The notes: a model not told the origin generated them from the sequence alone. A DNA stretch of 64,000 nucleotides from Rhizobium leguminosarum (GCF_001679785.1 NZ_CP016286.1:3470001-3534000); one strand, 5' to 3'; positions 36,987-46,525 are shown, counted from the first letter of the stretch. A program made the numbers and translations.

Positions 36987-37933
36987 CCGCGCCGTCCCGC
37001 AGCCGAAGACCTCAAATTGTCGAGCAACACTGCGATCAGCAGGATCAGCCCACGGACCACATACTGATAGAACGCCTGGATATTCAAGAGGTTCATGACG
37101 TTTTCGGCGATGCCCATGATCAGCACGCCGACGATGACGCCGCTCATCGCCGCCCGGCCGCCGGCCAGCGAAACGCCGCCGAGAACGCAGGCCGAAATCA
37201 CCGAAAGCTCAAGCCCTGTCGCGGCATTCGGCTGGCCGGAGGTGATGCGGGAGGCAAGCAGAATTCCGGCAATGCCGCAGACAAGCCCCTGCAGCGCAAA
37301 GATCCAGACCCGCATATTGACGACATTGACGCCGGCAAGCCGCGAGGCCTCGGGATTTCCGCCGATCGCCAGCGTGTTCTTGCCGAAGACGGTGCGATTG
37401 AGCACGAAACCGAAGAGAATGAAAAGGATCAGCATGATCCAGATGGGCGTCGGCACGGTGAGAAATCGCGACAGGGCAAGCTGGTAGAAATCGGGATCAT
37501 TGATGCCGACGGCCCGGCCATCGGAGGCGATCAGAGCCAGCCCGCGGACGATCTGCATGGTCGCAAGCGTGGTGATCAGCGCATTGATGCGAAACCGCGC
37601 AATGACGATACCATTGACGAAACCGACGACGGCGCCGCACAGCAGGGCGGCGAGCAGCCCGACGGGGATGGAGCCTGTCGCATTCGAGACCATCACCGCG
37701 ATCATGCCGGAGAAGGCGACGATCGATCCGACCGAAAGGTCGAAATCGCGCGATGCCAGGCAGAACATCATCGTGCAGGCGACGATGCCGATCGTGACGA
37801 CCGACTGCAGCAGCCCCAGCATGTTTCGCTCGGTTAGAAAGTTCGGAACGAAGAGCGAGACGATCACGAAGGCGGCAGCAAAGATCACCACCAGCCCCTG
37901 TTCGCCGAGAAGAATTTTTTTCAACGAAATCAT
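36983..37933 (-). CDS. araH: Arabinose/galactose ABC transporter permease
   Basis: 316 residues, CUT2-type permease with eight to ten helices (RbsC/AraH group), containing the family stretch SRDFDLSVGSIVAFSGMIA. The start is ATG 37933; the open frame to 38053 overlaps the ATPase gene. A single permease forms the homodimeric channel, which fits with one double ATPase and one binding protein in this operon. Confidence 0.93.
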   Translation of the reverse strand: MISLKKILLGEQGLVVIFAAAFVIVSLFVPNFLTERNMLGLLQSVVTIGIVACTMMFCLASRDFDLSVGSIVAFSGMIAVMVSNATGSIPVGLLAALLCGAVVGFVNGIVIARFRINALITTLATMQIVRGLALIASDGRAVGINDPDFYQLALSRFLTVPTPIWIMLILFILFGFVLNRTVFGKNTLAIGGNPEASRLAGVNVVNMRVWIFALQGLVCGIAGILLASRITSGQPNAATGLELSVISACVLGGVSLAGGRAAMSGVIVGVLIMGIAENVMNLLNIQAFYQYVVRGLILLIAVLLDNLRSSAAGRRG

Positions 37934-37950
37934 CGTCCGTATTCCTGGTC

Positions 37951-39456
37951 CTAACGGGTGCCTGCGGCATTCTTGTCGGGAAGCGCTGCCGTCAGGATGC
38001 CGCGCTCGTCGAAATCCTGGCGGGCGACATTGGCCGCCACCCTGCCCTGGCACATCACCATGATGCGATCGGAGATGCCCATGACTTCGGGCAACTCGCT
38101 TGATATCACCACGATCGCCATGCCGCCGGCCGCAAGCTCGTAGAGGATTTCATAGATTTCCGATTTCGCTCCGACATCGATGCCGCGCGTCGGCTCGTCG
38201 ATAACGAGAACCTTGATCCCCTGCTCGGACAGCCAGCGGCCGAGAATGACCTTTTGCTGGTTGCCGCCGGAGAGATTGATGATGTCCTGCTTGCGCGACG
38301 GCGTCCGCACTCGAAGCTTGGCGATGAAGCGATCTGCCAGCGCCGCCTCTCGTCTCGGGCTCAGAATGCCGAAAGGCGAAAAATGCCGGCGCGATGAGAT
38401 CGCGATATTCTCCTCGATTGATCGCCCTTGGATGATGCCGTCGAACTTGCGGTCCTCGGGGCAAAGCACCATGCCGGCATTGATCGCCGCTTTCGGATTG
38501 TTTGGCGAAACGGCAACGCCGTCGATCGTGACCTGGCCCTGATGCCTGGCATCGGCGCCGTAAAGCAGCCGCGCCATCTCGCTGCGGCCGGCGCCGATTA
38601 GACCGAAGAAGCCGAGAATCTCGCCCTGGCGGACGGAAAAGCTGATCGGATGGCGCAGCCTCGGCCCCGACAGGCCCTTGACCTCCAGCCGGATGCCGCC
38701 GAGCGGACGTTCGCGCCATCCCCAGACATTGCTGATCTCGCGTCCGACCATTTCCGAGATGATCTGCTCGCGCGTGGTTTCGGCGATGTCGGGATGGTGG
38801 GCCGCGAGCTTGCCGTCGCGCAGCACCGTCAGGCTGTCGCAAAGACGGAAGATCTCGTCGAGACGATGCGAGACGTAGAGAATGACCGTTCCCTTCGTCT
38901 TCAGCCTGTCGATCAGGGAAAACAGGATTTCGCTTTCGCGGGAGGAAAGCGAGGAGGTCGGCTCGTCGAGCGCAATCACCCGTGCATCGAGCATGACGGC
39001 CTTGGCGATCTCGACCATCTGTCGCGCACCGATCGAAAGCGAGGCGACCTTGGCCGACGGATCGACATCGATGCCGATCTCCCGGAGCTTCGACCGCACC
39101 GTCTCGGTCAGCGCCTTCGAATGGATGATGCCGCCCTTGGCGGGAAAGCGTCCGAGCCAGAGATTTTCGGCGACCGTCAACTCCGAAACGAGCTGCAGTT
39201 CCTGATGGATGACGATGACGCCGGCATGGAAGGCGTCGCGGACGGACCCGTATTTCTGCTCCTCGCCGTCGATGAGGATGTTGCCGCCATCGGCGGCCTG
39301 ATCGCCTGATAGCACCCGGATCAGCGTCGATTTACCGGCGCCGTTTTCGCCCATCAGGCCGTGGACGGCGCCCTTCTCGACGGTGAAGGACACGTTCGCC
39401 AGCGCCTGCACGCCGGGATAACCCTTGGAGATATTGCTGAATTCGAGGAAAGCCAT
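37951..39456 (-). CDS. araG: Arabinose/galactose ABC transporter ATP-binding protein
   Basis: About 501 residues with two fused nucleotide-binding domains, as in all CUT2 importers. The first has Walker A GENGAGKST and signature LSIGARQM; the second has a degenerate Walker A (GLIGAGRSE) but an intact LSGGNQQK signature and IDEPTRGID Walker B. Two adjacent ATGs (39459/39456) follow a GGAG; the upstream extension to 39486 is unlikely. Confidence 0.94.
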   Translation of the reverse strand: MAFLEFSNISKGYPGVQALANVSFTVEKGAVHGLMGENGAGKSTLIRVLSGDQAADGGNILIDGEEQKYGSVRDAFHAGVIVIHQELQLVSELTVAENLWLGRFPAKGGIIHSKALTETVRSKLREIGIDVDPSAKVASLSIGARQMVEIAKAVMLDARVIALDEPTSSLSSRESEILFSLIDRLKTKGTVILYVSHRLDEIFRLCDSLTVLRDGKLAAHHPDIAETTREQIISEMVGREISNVWGWRERPLGGIRLEVKGLSGPRLRHPISFSVRQGEILGFFGLIGAGRSEMARLLYGADARHQGQVTIDGVAVSPNNPKAAINAGMVLCPEDRKFDGIIQGRSIEENIAISSRRHFSPFGILSPRREAALADRFIAKLRVRTPSRKQDIINLSGGNQQKVILGRWLSEQGIKVLVIDEPTRGIDVGAKSEIYEILYELAAGGMAIVVISSELPEVMGISDRIMVMCQGRVAANVARQDFDERGILTAALPDKNAAGTR

Positions 39457-39476
39457 CATCGCTCCGTCGAGAAAGA

Positions 39477-39502
39477 CCGGCGGCACGCTGAGCGGCCGCC
39501 GG
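39477..39502 (-). other. Stem-loop between araF and araG
   Basis: CCGGCGGC (39477-39484) pairs with GCCGCCGG (39495-39502). It lies in the 69-bp gap after the binding-protein gene and has no U-tract. Confidence 0.55.
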
Positions 39503-39525
39503 ACGATATGATCTTGGAAGGACGA

Positions 39526-40509
39526 TCACTCGATGCCAAGGTCCTTGCGGACCTTTTCGTAATCGTCGCGCAGCGCCAGGGAACCGGAGGTCAGCGTCAG
39601 CTTTGCCGGCTCCTTGTCGTTGGCGATCCAGTCGTACATGTTGAGCGCCGTCTCATAGCCGTGACGCTTCGGCGAGATGATGACGGTCCCGAAGAAGCCC
39701 GTCGCCGCCGGCTTCTTGAACTCGTTGATCGCCGATTCCGCGCCGCCAATGCCGACGCCGATGACGTTGGCCGCCGGAATGCCGACCGATTCAGAAGCAC
39801 GGACGGCGCCGAGGACGGCTTCGTCGTTGAGGCCGAAGGCGACCCAGTATTTCACGTCGGCATGTTTGTTGAGAACGGTGGTCGCCGCGTTGAGCGCCGC
39901 TTCCGTATCCGTTTTCGCCTGCGGCGCGTCATAGATGTTTTCGGCCGGGAAGCCGGCGGACTTCAGCACCGAGATCGCACCTTCGACGCGGTCGACGGCC
40001 GTTGGCAGTTGGTCGTAGGAGACCCGCACGGCGCCGACATTCTTCATGACCCAGCCGCGCTTCTTGATTTCGTCGACGATCGCCTGGCCGACGGTCTCGC
40101 CGATCTTGGTGGCTGAAATGCCCATATGCGGCACCTCTTCCAGCGGCTTGCCGTCGGCGCTGACGAGGCGGTCGTCGACCGTCATCAGCTTCAGCTGGTT
40201 GGCTTCGGCCTTGGCGACGATGCCGGGGCCGAGTTTGACGTCAGGCGTGCAGATGATAAAGCCCTGCGCACCCTGGGCGCCGAGATTATCGATCGCCGAC
40301 TGGACCTTCTCGCCATCTTCGGCGCCGATCTTGACGACGGTGAAGCCTTTTTCCTTGGCGGCCTGGTCGGCGAATTTCCATTCGTCCTGGAACCACGGCT
40401 CCTCAGGCTGCTTGACGATGAACCCTATCTTGACGTCCGCGGAAAATGCCGAGCCGGCTGCCAGAATGGCGAAAGTGCCAGCCAAAATGGCTGCTTTGAA
40501 CAAGCGCAT
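39526..40509 (-). CDS. araF: Arabinose/galactose ABC transporter substrate-binding protein
   Basis: 327 residues. After a signal peptide (FAILAAGSAFSA) the mature start VKIGFIVKQPEEPWFQDEW matches E. coli AraF closely, and similarity continues to the C-terminus. AraF binds L-arabinose with high affinity and also D-galactose. ATG 40509 follows GGGAGAG. It is divergent from the FCD-GntR regulator, with an 11-bp inverted repeat between them. Confidence 0.93.
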   Translation of the reverse strand: MRLFKAAILAGTFAILAAGSAFSADVKIGFIVKQPEEPWFQDEWKFADQAAKEKGFTVVKIGAEDGEKVQSAIDNLGAQGAQGFIICTPDVKLGPGIVAKAEANQLKLMTVDDRLVSADGKPLEEVPHMGISATKIGETVGQAIVDEIKKRGWVMKNVGAVRVSYDQLPTAVDRVEGAISVLKSAGFPAENIYDAPQAKTDTEAALNAATTVLNKHADVKYWVAFGLNDEAVLGAVRASESVGIPAANVIGVGIGGAESAINEFKKPAATGFFGTVIISPKRHGYETALNMYDWIANDKEPAKLTLTSGSLALRDDYEKVRKDLGIE

Positions 40510-40575
40510 GTCTCTCTCCCTAACTTTCAAAAACCGAGCAGCTGCCTCCCAGGCAACGTCCACTGAATTATGATA

Positions 40576-40612
40576 AATCATCATACCAGTCAATTGCCAA
40601 TGTATGATGATT
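40576..40612. promoter_or_regulatory. Operator-like inverted repeat between araF and the GntR regulator
   Basis: AATCATCATAC (40576-40586) and GTATGATGATT (40602-40612) are perfect 11-bp inverted repeats 15 bp apart, in the shared upstream region of araF and the FCD regulator gene. The half-sites contain ATCAT/ATGAT elements of the sort bound by FadR-like GntR proteins. Binding by the adjacent regulator is an inference. Confidence 0.65.
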
Positions 40613-40718
40613 GGAATAATAGGATTATTGACGAGGTGCCGGGAGGAAGCGTCGCAAAGCGGATCGAATTCGGATAATCAGGTTCGGTTGCCTACGCGAG
40701 ACAGAGCGGAGAGGTGAG

Positions 40719-41474
40719 TTGGAAACAATCGAGCGACAGAGCGGGGCCGAAAGCCGCCGCATCGAGCGCCGCCCGCGCGTACGCCGCAACGTCACGGCGG
40801 CGATTGCTCAGGATATCTGTGCGGACCGCTATCCAGCGGGCTCGCCGCTGCCCCGCGAAAACGATCTCTGCGAACTCTACGGCGTCAGCCGCACCGTCAT
40901 TCGCGAATCGCTGAAAGTGCTGGAATCCAAAGGCCTTGTCCGCGGCAAGCCGCGCATCGGAACCACCGTCTGCGACAAGGATGACTGGAATATCCTCGAC
41001 GCCGACGTGCTTGAATGGATGGGTCCCTATATCAAGGATTTCGACCTGCTCGGCTGCATTCTCGAAGCCCGCCGCACCATCGAGCCGGCAGCCGCCGAAT
41101 ATGCCGCCGAGCGCGCCAGCGCCCAGGAGATCGCCGATCTCGACAATGCCTGGCGGCAGATGCGCGACAGCGCCCGCGACCCGGAAAGCTTCACCGATGC
41201 CGATGTCATGTTCCACACGGTGCTGCTCACCGCCAGCCACAATCAGGTTTTCCGCCGCCTGTCGAGCGCCATTCACGCGGCGCTGAAATATGCGCTGCAT
41301 GCCTCCAATATCGGCGTCGAGAATCGCGAGGATGCTGTGCTCGTTCACGGCCAGCTGGTCGAGGCCCTGCGCATGCGCGACAAGGCGGCCGCCCGCGAAT
41401 GCGCCAACCGCATGCTCGATTTAGCGGTGCGCGATCTTGCCGCCGCCGAAAAAGCGATCGGCAGAACGAAATGA
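40719..41474 (+). CDS. FCD-domain GntR family regulator (DgoR-like)
   Basis: 251 residues: winged helix at about 20-85 (AGSPLPRENDLCELYGVSRT, then RESLKVLESKGL) and an all-helical FCD effector domain (about 95-235) with metal-binding histidines. It starts at TTG 40719 behind GGAGAGG; no ATG start exists in frame. It lies between the divergent araFGH operon and dgoD, so it probably represses both and responds to a galactonate-type acid, as E. coli DgoR does. Confidence 0.9.
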   Translation: METIERQSGAESRRIERRPRVRRNVTAAIAQDICADRYPAGSPLPRENDLCELYGVSRTVIRESLKVLESKGLVRGKPRIGTTVCDKDDWNILDADVLEWMGPYIKDFDLLGCILEARRTIEPAAAEYAAERASAQEIADLDNAWRQMRDSARDPESFTDADVMFHTVLLTASHNQVFRRLSSAIHAALKYALHASNIGVENREDAVLVHGQLVEALRMRDKAAARECANRMLDLAVRDLAAAEKAIGRTK

Positions 41475-41540
41475 CCGATTACGACAAATCTGCGGACGCG
41501 CCGCCGATCGCAAACCCGGGAAGAGACTGAAAGAACAGCG

Positions 41541-42689
41541 ATGAAGATCACCAAACTCACCACCTATATCGTTCCCCCGCGCTGGCTGTTTTTGAAGGTC
41601 GAGACCGATGAAGGCATCGTCGGCTGGGGCGAGCCGGTCGTCGAAGGCCGTGCGCTCACCGTTCAGGCCGCCGTCCATGAGCTGGAAGACTACCTGATCG
41701 GTAAGGATCCTTTCCTGATCGAGGACCACTGGACCGTGATGTATCGCGGCGGCTTCTATCGCGGCGGCGCCGCCCACATGAGCGCGATCTCGGGCATCGA
41801 CCAGGCGCTGTGGGACATCAAGGGCAAGGCGCTCGGCCAGCCGATCCATTCTCTGCTCGGCGGCCAGCTTCGTGATCGTATCAAGGTCTATTCCTGGATC
41901 GGCGGCGACCGTCCCTCGGATGTCGCCAACAATGCCAAGGAGGTGGTCGCCCGCGGCTTCAAGGCGATCAAGCTCAACGGCTGCGAGGAAATGCAGATCG
42001 TCGACACCAATGAGAAGGTGGAAAAGGCGGTCGAGACCATCGCCATCATCCGCGAGGCGATCGGTCCCCATATCGGCATCGGCGTCGATTTCCACGGCCG
42101 CGTCCACAAGCCAATGGCCAAGGTTCTCGCCAAGGAGCTCGATCCCTACAAGCTGATGTTCATTGAAGAGCCGGTGCTTTCCGAAAACAAGGAAGCCCTG
42201 CGCGATATCGTCAATCATACCTCCACGCCGATCGCACTCGGCGAGCGGCTCTTTTCGCGCTGGGACTTCAAGCAGGTCCTTTCGGACGGCTACGTCGACA
42301 TCATCCAGCCGGATCTCTCCCATGCCGGCGGCATCACCGAATGCCGCAAGATCGCGGCAATGGCCGAAGCCTATGACGTGGCGCTGGCGCCGCATTGCCC
42401 GCTGGGTCCGATCGCGCTTGCCGCCTGCCTGCAAGTCGATGCCATCAGCTACAATGCCTTCATCCAGGAACAGAGCCTCGGCATCCATTACAACACCGGC
42501 AACGACATCCTCGACTACATCTCCAACAAGGAGGTGTTCCAATATGCCGATGGTTTCGTCTCGATCCCGCAGGGGCCGGGGCTCGGCATCGAGGTCGACG
42601 AGGCCTATGTCATCGAACGCGCCAAGGAGGGCCACCGCTGGCGCAACCCGATCTGGCGGCATGCCGACGGCAGCTTCGCCGAATGGTGA
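41541..42689 (+). CDS. dgoD: D-galactonate dehydratase
   Basis: 382 residues, the same length as E. coli DgoD and strongly similar throughout ([35 protein letters not shown] at the C-terminus). Enolase-superfamily residues are visible: metal ligands in VDFHGRV, FIEEPVL and LGERLF, and the base histidines in FHGR and APHCPLGP. It dehydrates D-galactonate to 2-keto-3-deoxy-galactonate. The kinase and aldolase of the pathway are not in the window. A palindromic repeat and a terminator follow. Confidence 0.96.
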   Translation: MKITKLTTYIVPPRWLFLKVETDEGIVGWGEPVVEGRALTVQAAVHELEDYLIGKDPFLIEDHWTVMYRGGFYRGGAAHMSAISGIDQALWDIKGKALGQPIHSLLGGQLRDRIKVYSWIGGDRPSDVANNAKEVVARGFKAIKLNGCEEMQIVDTNEKVEKAVETIAIIREAIGPHIGIGVDFHGRVHKPMAKVLAKELDPYKLMFIEEPVLSENKEALRDIVNHTSTPIALGERLFSRWDFKQVLSDGYVDIIQPDLSHAGGITECRKIAAMAEAYDVALAPHCPLGPIALAACLQVDAISYNAFIQEQSLGIHYNTGNDILDYISNKEVFQYADGFVSIPQGPGLGIEVDEAYVIERAKEGHRWRNPIWRHADGSFAEW

Positions 42690-42691
42690 GA

Positions 42692-42739
42692 GCGCATAAC
42701 CTCGAAAATCGAAATCGACTTTCGGAAAGGATTATGCGC
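42692..42739. repeat. Intergenic palindromic repeat, copy D
   Basis: GCGCATAA (42692-42699) pairs with TTATGCGC (42732-42739) around CGAAAATCGAAATCGACTTTCG. It starts 2 bp after the dgoD stop and is nearly identical to copy E at 59307. Confidence 0.75.
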
Positions 42740-42753
42740 AATTCAAAGTGATG

Positions 42754-42776
42754 GGGTCGCGCAGGCGGCCCTTTTT
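42754..42776 (+). terminator. Rho-independent terminator of dgoD
   Basis: GGGTCGC (42754-42760) pairs with GCGGCCC (42765-42771, one U-G pair) around GCAG, followed by TTTTT. It lies 64 bp after the dgoD stop, just downstream of repeat copy D. Confidence 0.75.
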
Positions 42777-42842
42777 CATTCGCCGTGTAGGATGTCGGGG
42801 ATCTCGTCCGTCATAGTGGAAGCTCAAAGAGGAGATTTCGGC

Positions 42843-43238
42843 ATGGCCAGAGCAATCGCAATCATCGTCGCCCGCATCATCTTCAGCTTCGTCTTCTTCA
42901 TGGCCGCCGGCTTCAAATTCGCCGATATCGGCGCAACAGCGGGCTATATCGCCGCTGCCGGCTTTCCGATGGCGACATTTCTTACCTGGGTCGCCGCCTT
43001 TTTCGAGATCGCGCTGGCGCTCGCCTTTATATCAGGGGCCTTCTTCACCGAGGCTAGCCTGCTCGCAGCCATCTATGTGATCTTCCTCGCTTTCGCCTTC
43101 CATGGCCTGTCCCATTGGCAACAAAACCAGGCCGAATTCGGCTTCTTCATCGATCACTTTACCTTCCTCGCCGGTCTGCTCTTTGCCGCCGTCCACGGAC
43201 CGGAGAGATGGGCGTTGAAGCAACCGCTTCTAAGATAA
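42843..43238 (+). CDS. DoxX family membrane protein
   Basis: 131 residues with four transmembrane helices (AIIVARIIFSFVFFMAAGFK, then WVAAFFEIALALAFISGAFF and two more). It resembles DoxX/YphA-like proteins; function is unknown. ATG 42843 follows GAGGAG; the frame is open from 42792 without support. The gap to the next SDR gene is 81 bp on the same strand, so they may be co-transcribed. Confidence 0.82.
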   Translation: MARAIAIIVARIIFSFVFFMAAGFKFADIGATAGYIAAAGFPMATFLTWVAAFFEIALALAFISGAFFTEASLLAAIYVIFLAFAFHGLSHWQQNQAEFGFFIDHFTFLAGLLFAAVHGPERWALKQPLLR

Positions 43239-43319
43239 TCGCGGCGACCCGCCTCTTCCGGAACCAACTGCCACGCCGAACAGTTGGCTTACCGGCAAAA
43301 CGGCAAGGAGGGCCCATCC

Positions 43320-44099
43320 ATGGAGCTGAAGGGAAAGATCGCATTGGTAACAGGCGCCGGTTCCGGCATCGGCAAAGCGGCCGCGTTGCGGCTCGCTGCC
43401 GAGGGTGCAAACGTCGCAGCATTGAGCCGCACCGCCGACGAGGTCGAAAAAACCTGCGCCGAGATCAAGGCCGCCGGCGGCGGGTCGATCGCGTTGACGG
43501 CAGACACCAGCGACGAAGCGCAAATGCGGGGCGCGGTAGCGCAACTGACCGACACCTTCGGCGGCCTCGACATCGTTGTCGCCAACGCTGGGATCAACGG
43601 TGTTTGGGCGCCAATCGACGATCTGAAACCGGAAGAATGGGACAAGACCATCGCCGTCAATCTCCGCGGCACCTATCTGACCCTGCATCTGACGGTTCCG
43701 CATCTGAAGCGTCGCGGCGGTTCGATCGTCGTCGTTTCGTCGATCAACGGCACCCGCACCTTCACCACGCCGGGCGCCACCGCCTATACCGCAACCAAGG
43801 CGGGCCAGGTCGCCATGGTCCAGCAGCTTGCCCTAGAACTCGGTCGGCATGGGATCCGCGTCAATGCCGTCTGCCCCGGCGAGATCGAGACCAATATCAG
43901 CGCCAATACCGACAGCCGCCATCGCGAGGAGACGGAGGTTCCGGTCATCTGGCCTGAGGGCGACATCCCTATTGCCGGCGGAAAGGCGGGCAAGAGCGAG
44001 GATGTTGCCGAATCCATCCTCTTCCTTGCCTCCGACCGCGCCCGACACATCACCGGTACACCGATCTGGATCGACGGCGGCCAAGGCTTGTTGCGATGA
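43320..44099 (+). CDS. Short-chain dehydrogenase/reductase
   Basis: 259 residues. Cofactor motif TGAGSGIGKAAA, NAGI, catalytic serine in VVSSIN and YTATK (Tyr-X3-Lys). ATG 43320 with AAGGAGG is preferred to the upstream open frame. The acidic residue after the second strand is replaced by SRT, which suggests NADP preference (inference). Neighbours give no clear substrate; the galactonate module ends just upstream. Confidence 0.9.
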   Translation: MELKGKIALVTGAGSGIGKAAALRLAAEGANVAALSRTADEVEKTCAEIKAAGGGSIALTADTSDEAQMRGAVAQLTDTFGGLDIVVANAGINGVWAPIDDLKPEEWDKTIAVNLRGTYLTLHLTVPHLKRRGGSIVVVSSINGTRTFTTPGATAYTATKAGQVAMVQQLALELGRHGIRVNAVCPGEIETNISANTDSRHREETEVPVIWPEGDIPIAGGKAGKSEDVAESILFLASDRARHITGTPIWIDGGQGLLR

Positions 44100-44121
44100 C
44101 CCTTGAACGTCTCGCGGCGTA

Positions 44122-45339
44122 TCAGCCGTTCAGCCGGGCGCTATCGAGCGTATAGAGTTCCTGCGCACGCTGAACGCCACGCAGGGCATAACGTCCGACG
44201 CAGGCGAGCGCGGTGCGCTCTTCCTCCGGTATGGCTGCGGCAAAATCGGAGGAGATCAAGAGATTGAGATCGACGGAACGACACATCGAGGCGATCCGGC
44301 TGACCTCGTTGACGGCAGGACCGATGACAGTGAAGTCGAGCCGGTCCTGGCTGCCAATATTACCGTAGAAGACATCACCGATATGCAGGCCGATATAGAC
44401 GTCGGTCGTCGCCCGGCCGTCGGCCGCGCGCGCCGCATTCAGCGTGATTAGCTTTTCCCTCAGCAGCGACTCGGCGCTCAGCGCCGCACGACACGTTTCG
44501 GCCGGCACCTCGCCTTTGAAGATGGCGAGCACACCGTCGCCGATCAGCTTCAGCACATTGCCGCCGGACTCGTGGATCGCCGTGATCACCGCCTCGCTGT
44601 AATCGTTGAGCAGCGGGATGATCTCCTCCGGCGGCACGCTGTCGGAAATTTTGGTGTAGTTCAGCAGGTCGGAAAACCAGAGTGCCGCGGAAATCCGCTC
44701 CGATTTGCCGCGGCTGATCTTGCCTTCCATCACCTGGCGCGCGGCGTCCTCGCCGAGATAGACCTCCGCGATGGTGCGAGCGATACGCCCGAGCGCAATA
44801 CATTTGATCGCCAGCCCCAGCACCGGCACCAGCTTGCGCAGGATGGCGAGGTCGTGATCGGAAAAGCCGTCCGGATGTTTGGTCGCGAAATGCGAGAAGA
44901 AGCAATCCATCTCGCCGATCGTGCCGGCCTCGGAAAAACGATGCATCATCGCCACGAAATCCGTGTGGCCGGCTTCGGCAATCGTATCGAGCATGGAGAA
45001 ATCGATCGGATCGCCGAAACCGAGACGCCGGCGTATCTCCCGCTCGTTGCGAGACCAAAGATGATAGAAGGCCGAACGCTGCCAGTTCGACGCCGCTTCC
45101 CCCGAAATCGTCGGACCATATTCGAACTCGGCCTGGATCTCCTCGATACTGTCCCAGCGGAAGGCGCGGCCCTCATGCACCGGATGCAGCGTATCCATCA
45201 GCGCCAGGCCGCGGTCGAGCGGAAGGCCGGCATCCCGGCAAGCCGAGCAGAAGCCGGTCATGAGCTCGGATTCGGAAACACCCTTCAGTCCCTGCTCGGT
45301 CACCCAGGCTGCAATCGTGCTGACGTCGCTGTAATCCAT
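44122..45339 (-). CDS. Class III adenylate cyclase
   Basis: 405 residues. The C-terminal cyclase homology domain (about 210-380) has all catalytic residues: metal aspartates D224 (FSDLLNYT) and D268 (IGDG), adenine-specifying K264 and D335, and transition-state N344 and R348. It should make cAMP. The N-terminal about 200 residues carry no membrane segment; they match an N-terminal region common to rhizobial cyclases and may be regulatory. ATG 45339 follows AGGTGAG. It lies 65 bp downstream of a lacI gene on the same strand and may be co-transcribed with it. Confidence 0.92.
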   Translation of the reverse strand: MDYSDVSTIAAWVTEQGLKGVSESELMTGFCSACRDAGLPLDRGLALMDTLHPVHEGRAFRWDSIEEIQAEFEYGPTISGEAASNWQRSAFYHLWSRNEREIRRRLGFGDPIDFSMLDTIAEAGHTDFVAMMHRFSEAGTIGEMDCFFSHFATKHPDGFSDHDLAILRKLVPVLGLAIKCIALGRIARTIAEVYLGEDAARQVMEGKISRGKSERISAALWFSDLLNYTKISDSVPPEEIIPLLNDYSEAVITAIHESGGNVLKLIGDGVLAIFKGEVPAETCRAALSAESLLREKLITLNAARAADGRATTDVYIGLHIGDVFYGNIGSQDRLDFTVIGPAVNEVSRIASMCRSVDLNLLISSDFAAAIPEEERTALACVGRYALRGVQRAQELYTLDSARLNG

Positions 45340-45404
45340 GCCGCTCACCTTCGCTCCTATCAAAGCTGTAGCCCGAATTCGGCATCGAAGGAAAGTCAAT
45401 TGGC

Positions 45405-46430
45405 TCAATCGGCCGCGGGCATATTGTAGGGCGTGACGATTTCGACTGTTGAAAGCGAGGGCGTAACCGCGCGCGGCAAGGCGGTCGCCCGGCTCATGAT
45501 CGCCCGGAAGGCCGAACGCGCATCGGTTCTGAGATCATGATGCAGCACGAAGCCGATCCGACGCGCCGCAAGCAGGGCGCGATTATCGGCATCGAGATCA
45601 TGGGCGACGAAAACGCGCACGGGACGTTTGGCCATGTCGAAGGCCGCAAGCACCGCCCGGTTGCCGCCGCCGATCGAATAGACGGCGTTGATGGCAGGGT
45701 CGGCCGCAAGCGCTGCCGCGGCAAGCGTTCCCGTAGCCGCATCGGTGCCGTGCCCCTCGCTGATTTCGGTAATGCCGATATCGGGATAACGGGCGCGGAT
45801 GACGCGGCGAAAGCCGATTTCGCGCTCCTCCTCGCCACGGAAGCGTCCGCTCGACAGCGTCACCAGCACCTTGCCGCCGCCAGCCCCGAGGAATTCGCCT
45901 ATCAGATAGGCGGCGGTCTCTCCCGCCGCCCGGTTGTCGGCGCCGGCATAGGCAATGCGTGCCGAATTCGGCAGGTCGGTCACCAGCGTCACGACGGGAA
46001 TGCCGGCCGCATCCGCCCGCGCGACGGCGGCGGCCACCTCGGCGACGTCAGGCGCCTTGAGCACGATGCCGTGCGTGCCGCGCAGCCGGATGCGATCGAG
46101 AAGCTGCACCAGCTCGGCCGGCTTCATCACCTCGGTAAAATGGAACCGGCAGCGGAAAACGCCCGGCAGGAAGGTCGCCATCTCCGCCTCGAAGGCGGCC
46201 CGCACCGCATCGCTGAAACGCTGCGGCGTCTCCATGACGATATCGATAGCCAGCATGCGGCCGCTGCCCATCGCCCCGGCCTGCTGCTTCTCCAGTTCCG
46301 CGATCGCCGCCTTCACCCGCATCTCGGTCTGCCGGCGCACGCCCGGTCTGCCGTTCAGCACCCGGTCGACGGTCGCGGTGCTGAGCCCTGCCTGGAAGGC
46401 AATGTCCTTGACGAGAAAGAGGTGCGCCAT
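45405..46430 (-). CDS. LacI family transcriptional regulator
   Basis: 341 residues. HTH and hinge at about 6-60 (DIAFQAGLSTATVDRVLNGR) and a periplasmic-binding-protein-like effector domain. It is divergent from the dioxygenase-SDR-SMP-30 operon and probably controls it. A second LacI protein at 55963 lies at the far side of the same island. A short dyad, TGATCTATATCA, lies in the shared promoter region. Confidence 0.93.
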   Translation of the reverse strand: MAHLFLVKDIAFQAGLSTATVDRVLNGRPGVRRQTEMRVKAAIAELEKQQAGAMGSGRMLAIDIVMETPQRFSDAVRAAFEAEMATFLPGVFRCRFHFTEVMKPAELVQLLDRIRLRGTHGIVLKAPDVAEVAAAVARADAAGIPVVTLVTDLPNSARIAYAGADNRAAGETAAYLIGEFLGAGGGKVLVTLSSGRFRGEEEREIGFRRVIRARYPDIGITEISEGHGTDAATGTLAAAALAADPAINAVYSIGGGNRAVLAAFDMAKRPVRVFVAHDLDADNRALLAARRIGFVLHHDLRTDARSAFRAIMSRATALPRAVTPSLSTVEIVTPYNMPAAD

Positions 46431-46462
46431 GCGATCGGCCTGATGGTTTTTTGATGGATTTC

Positions 46463-46474
46463 TGATCTATATCA
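46463..46474. promoter_or_regulatory. Possible LacI operator
   Basis: TGAT-ctat-ATCA lies between the divergent lacI and dioxygenase genes. The dyad is short (4-bp arms), so support is weak beyond its position. Confidence 0.25.
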
Positions 46475-46525
46475 CCTGGCATCGCGGCGTATAGTGCCTC
46501 CATTGGAAAGAGGGAGGAGCCCGCC

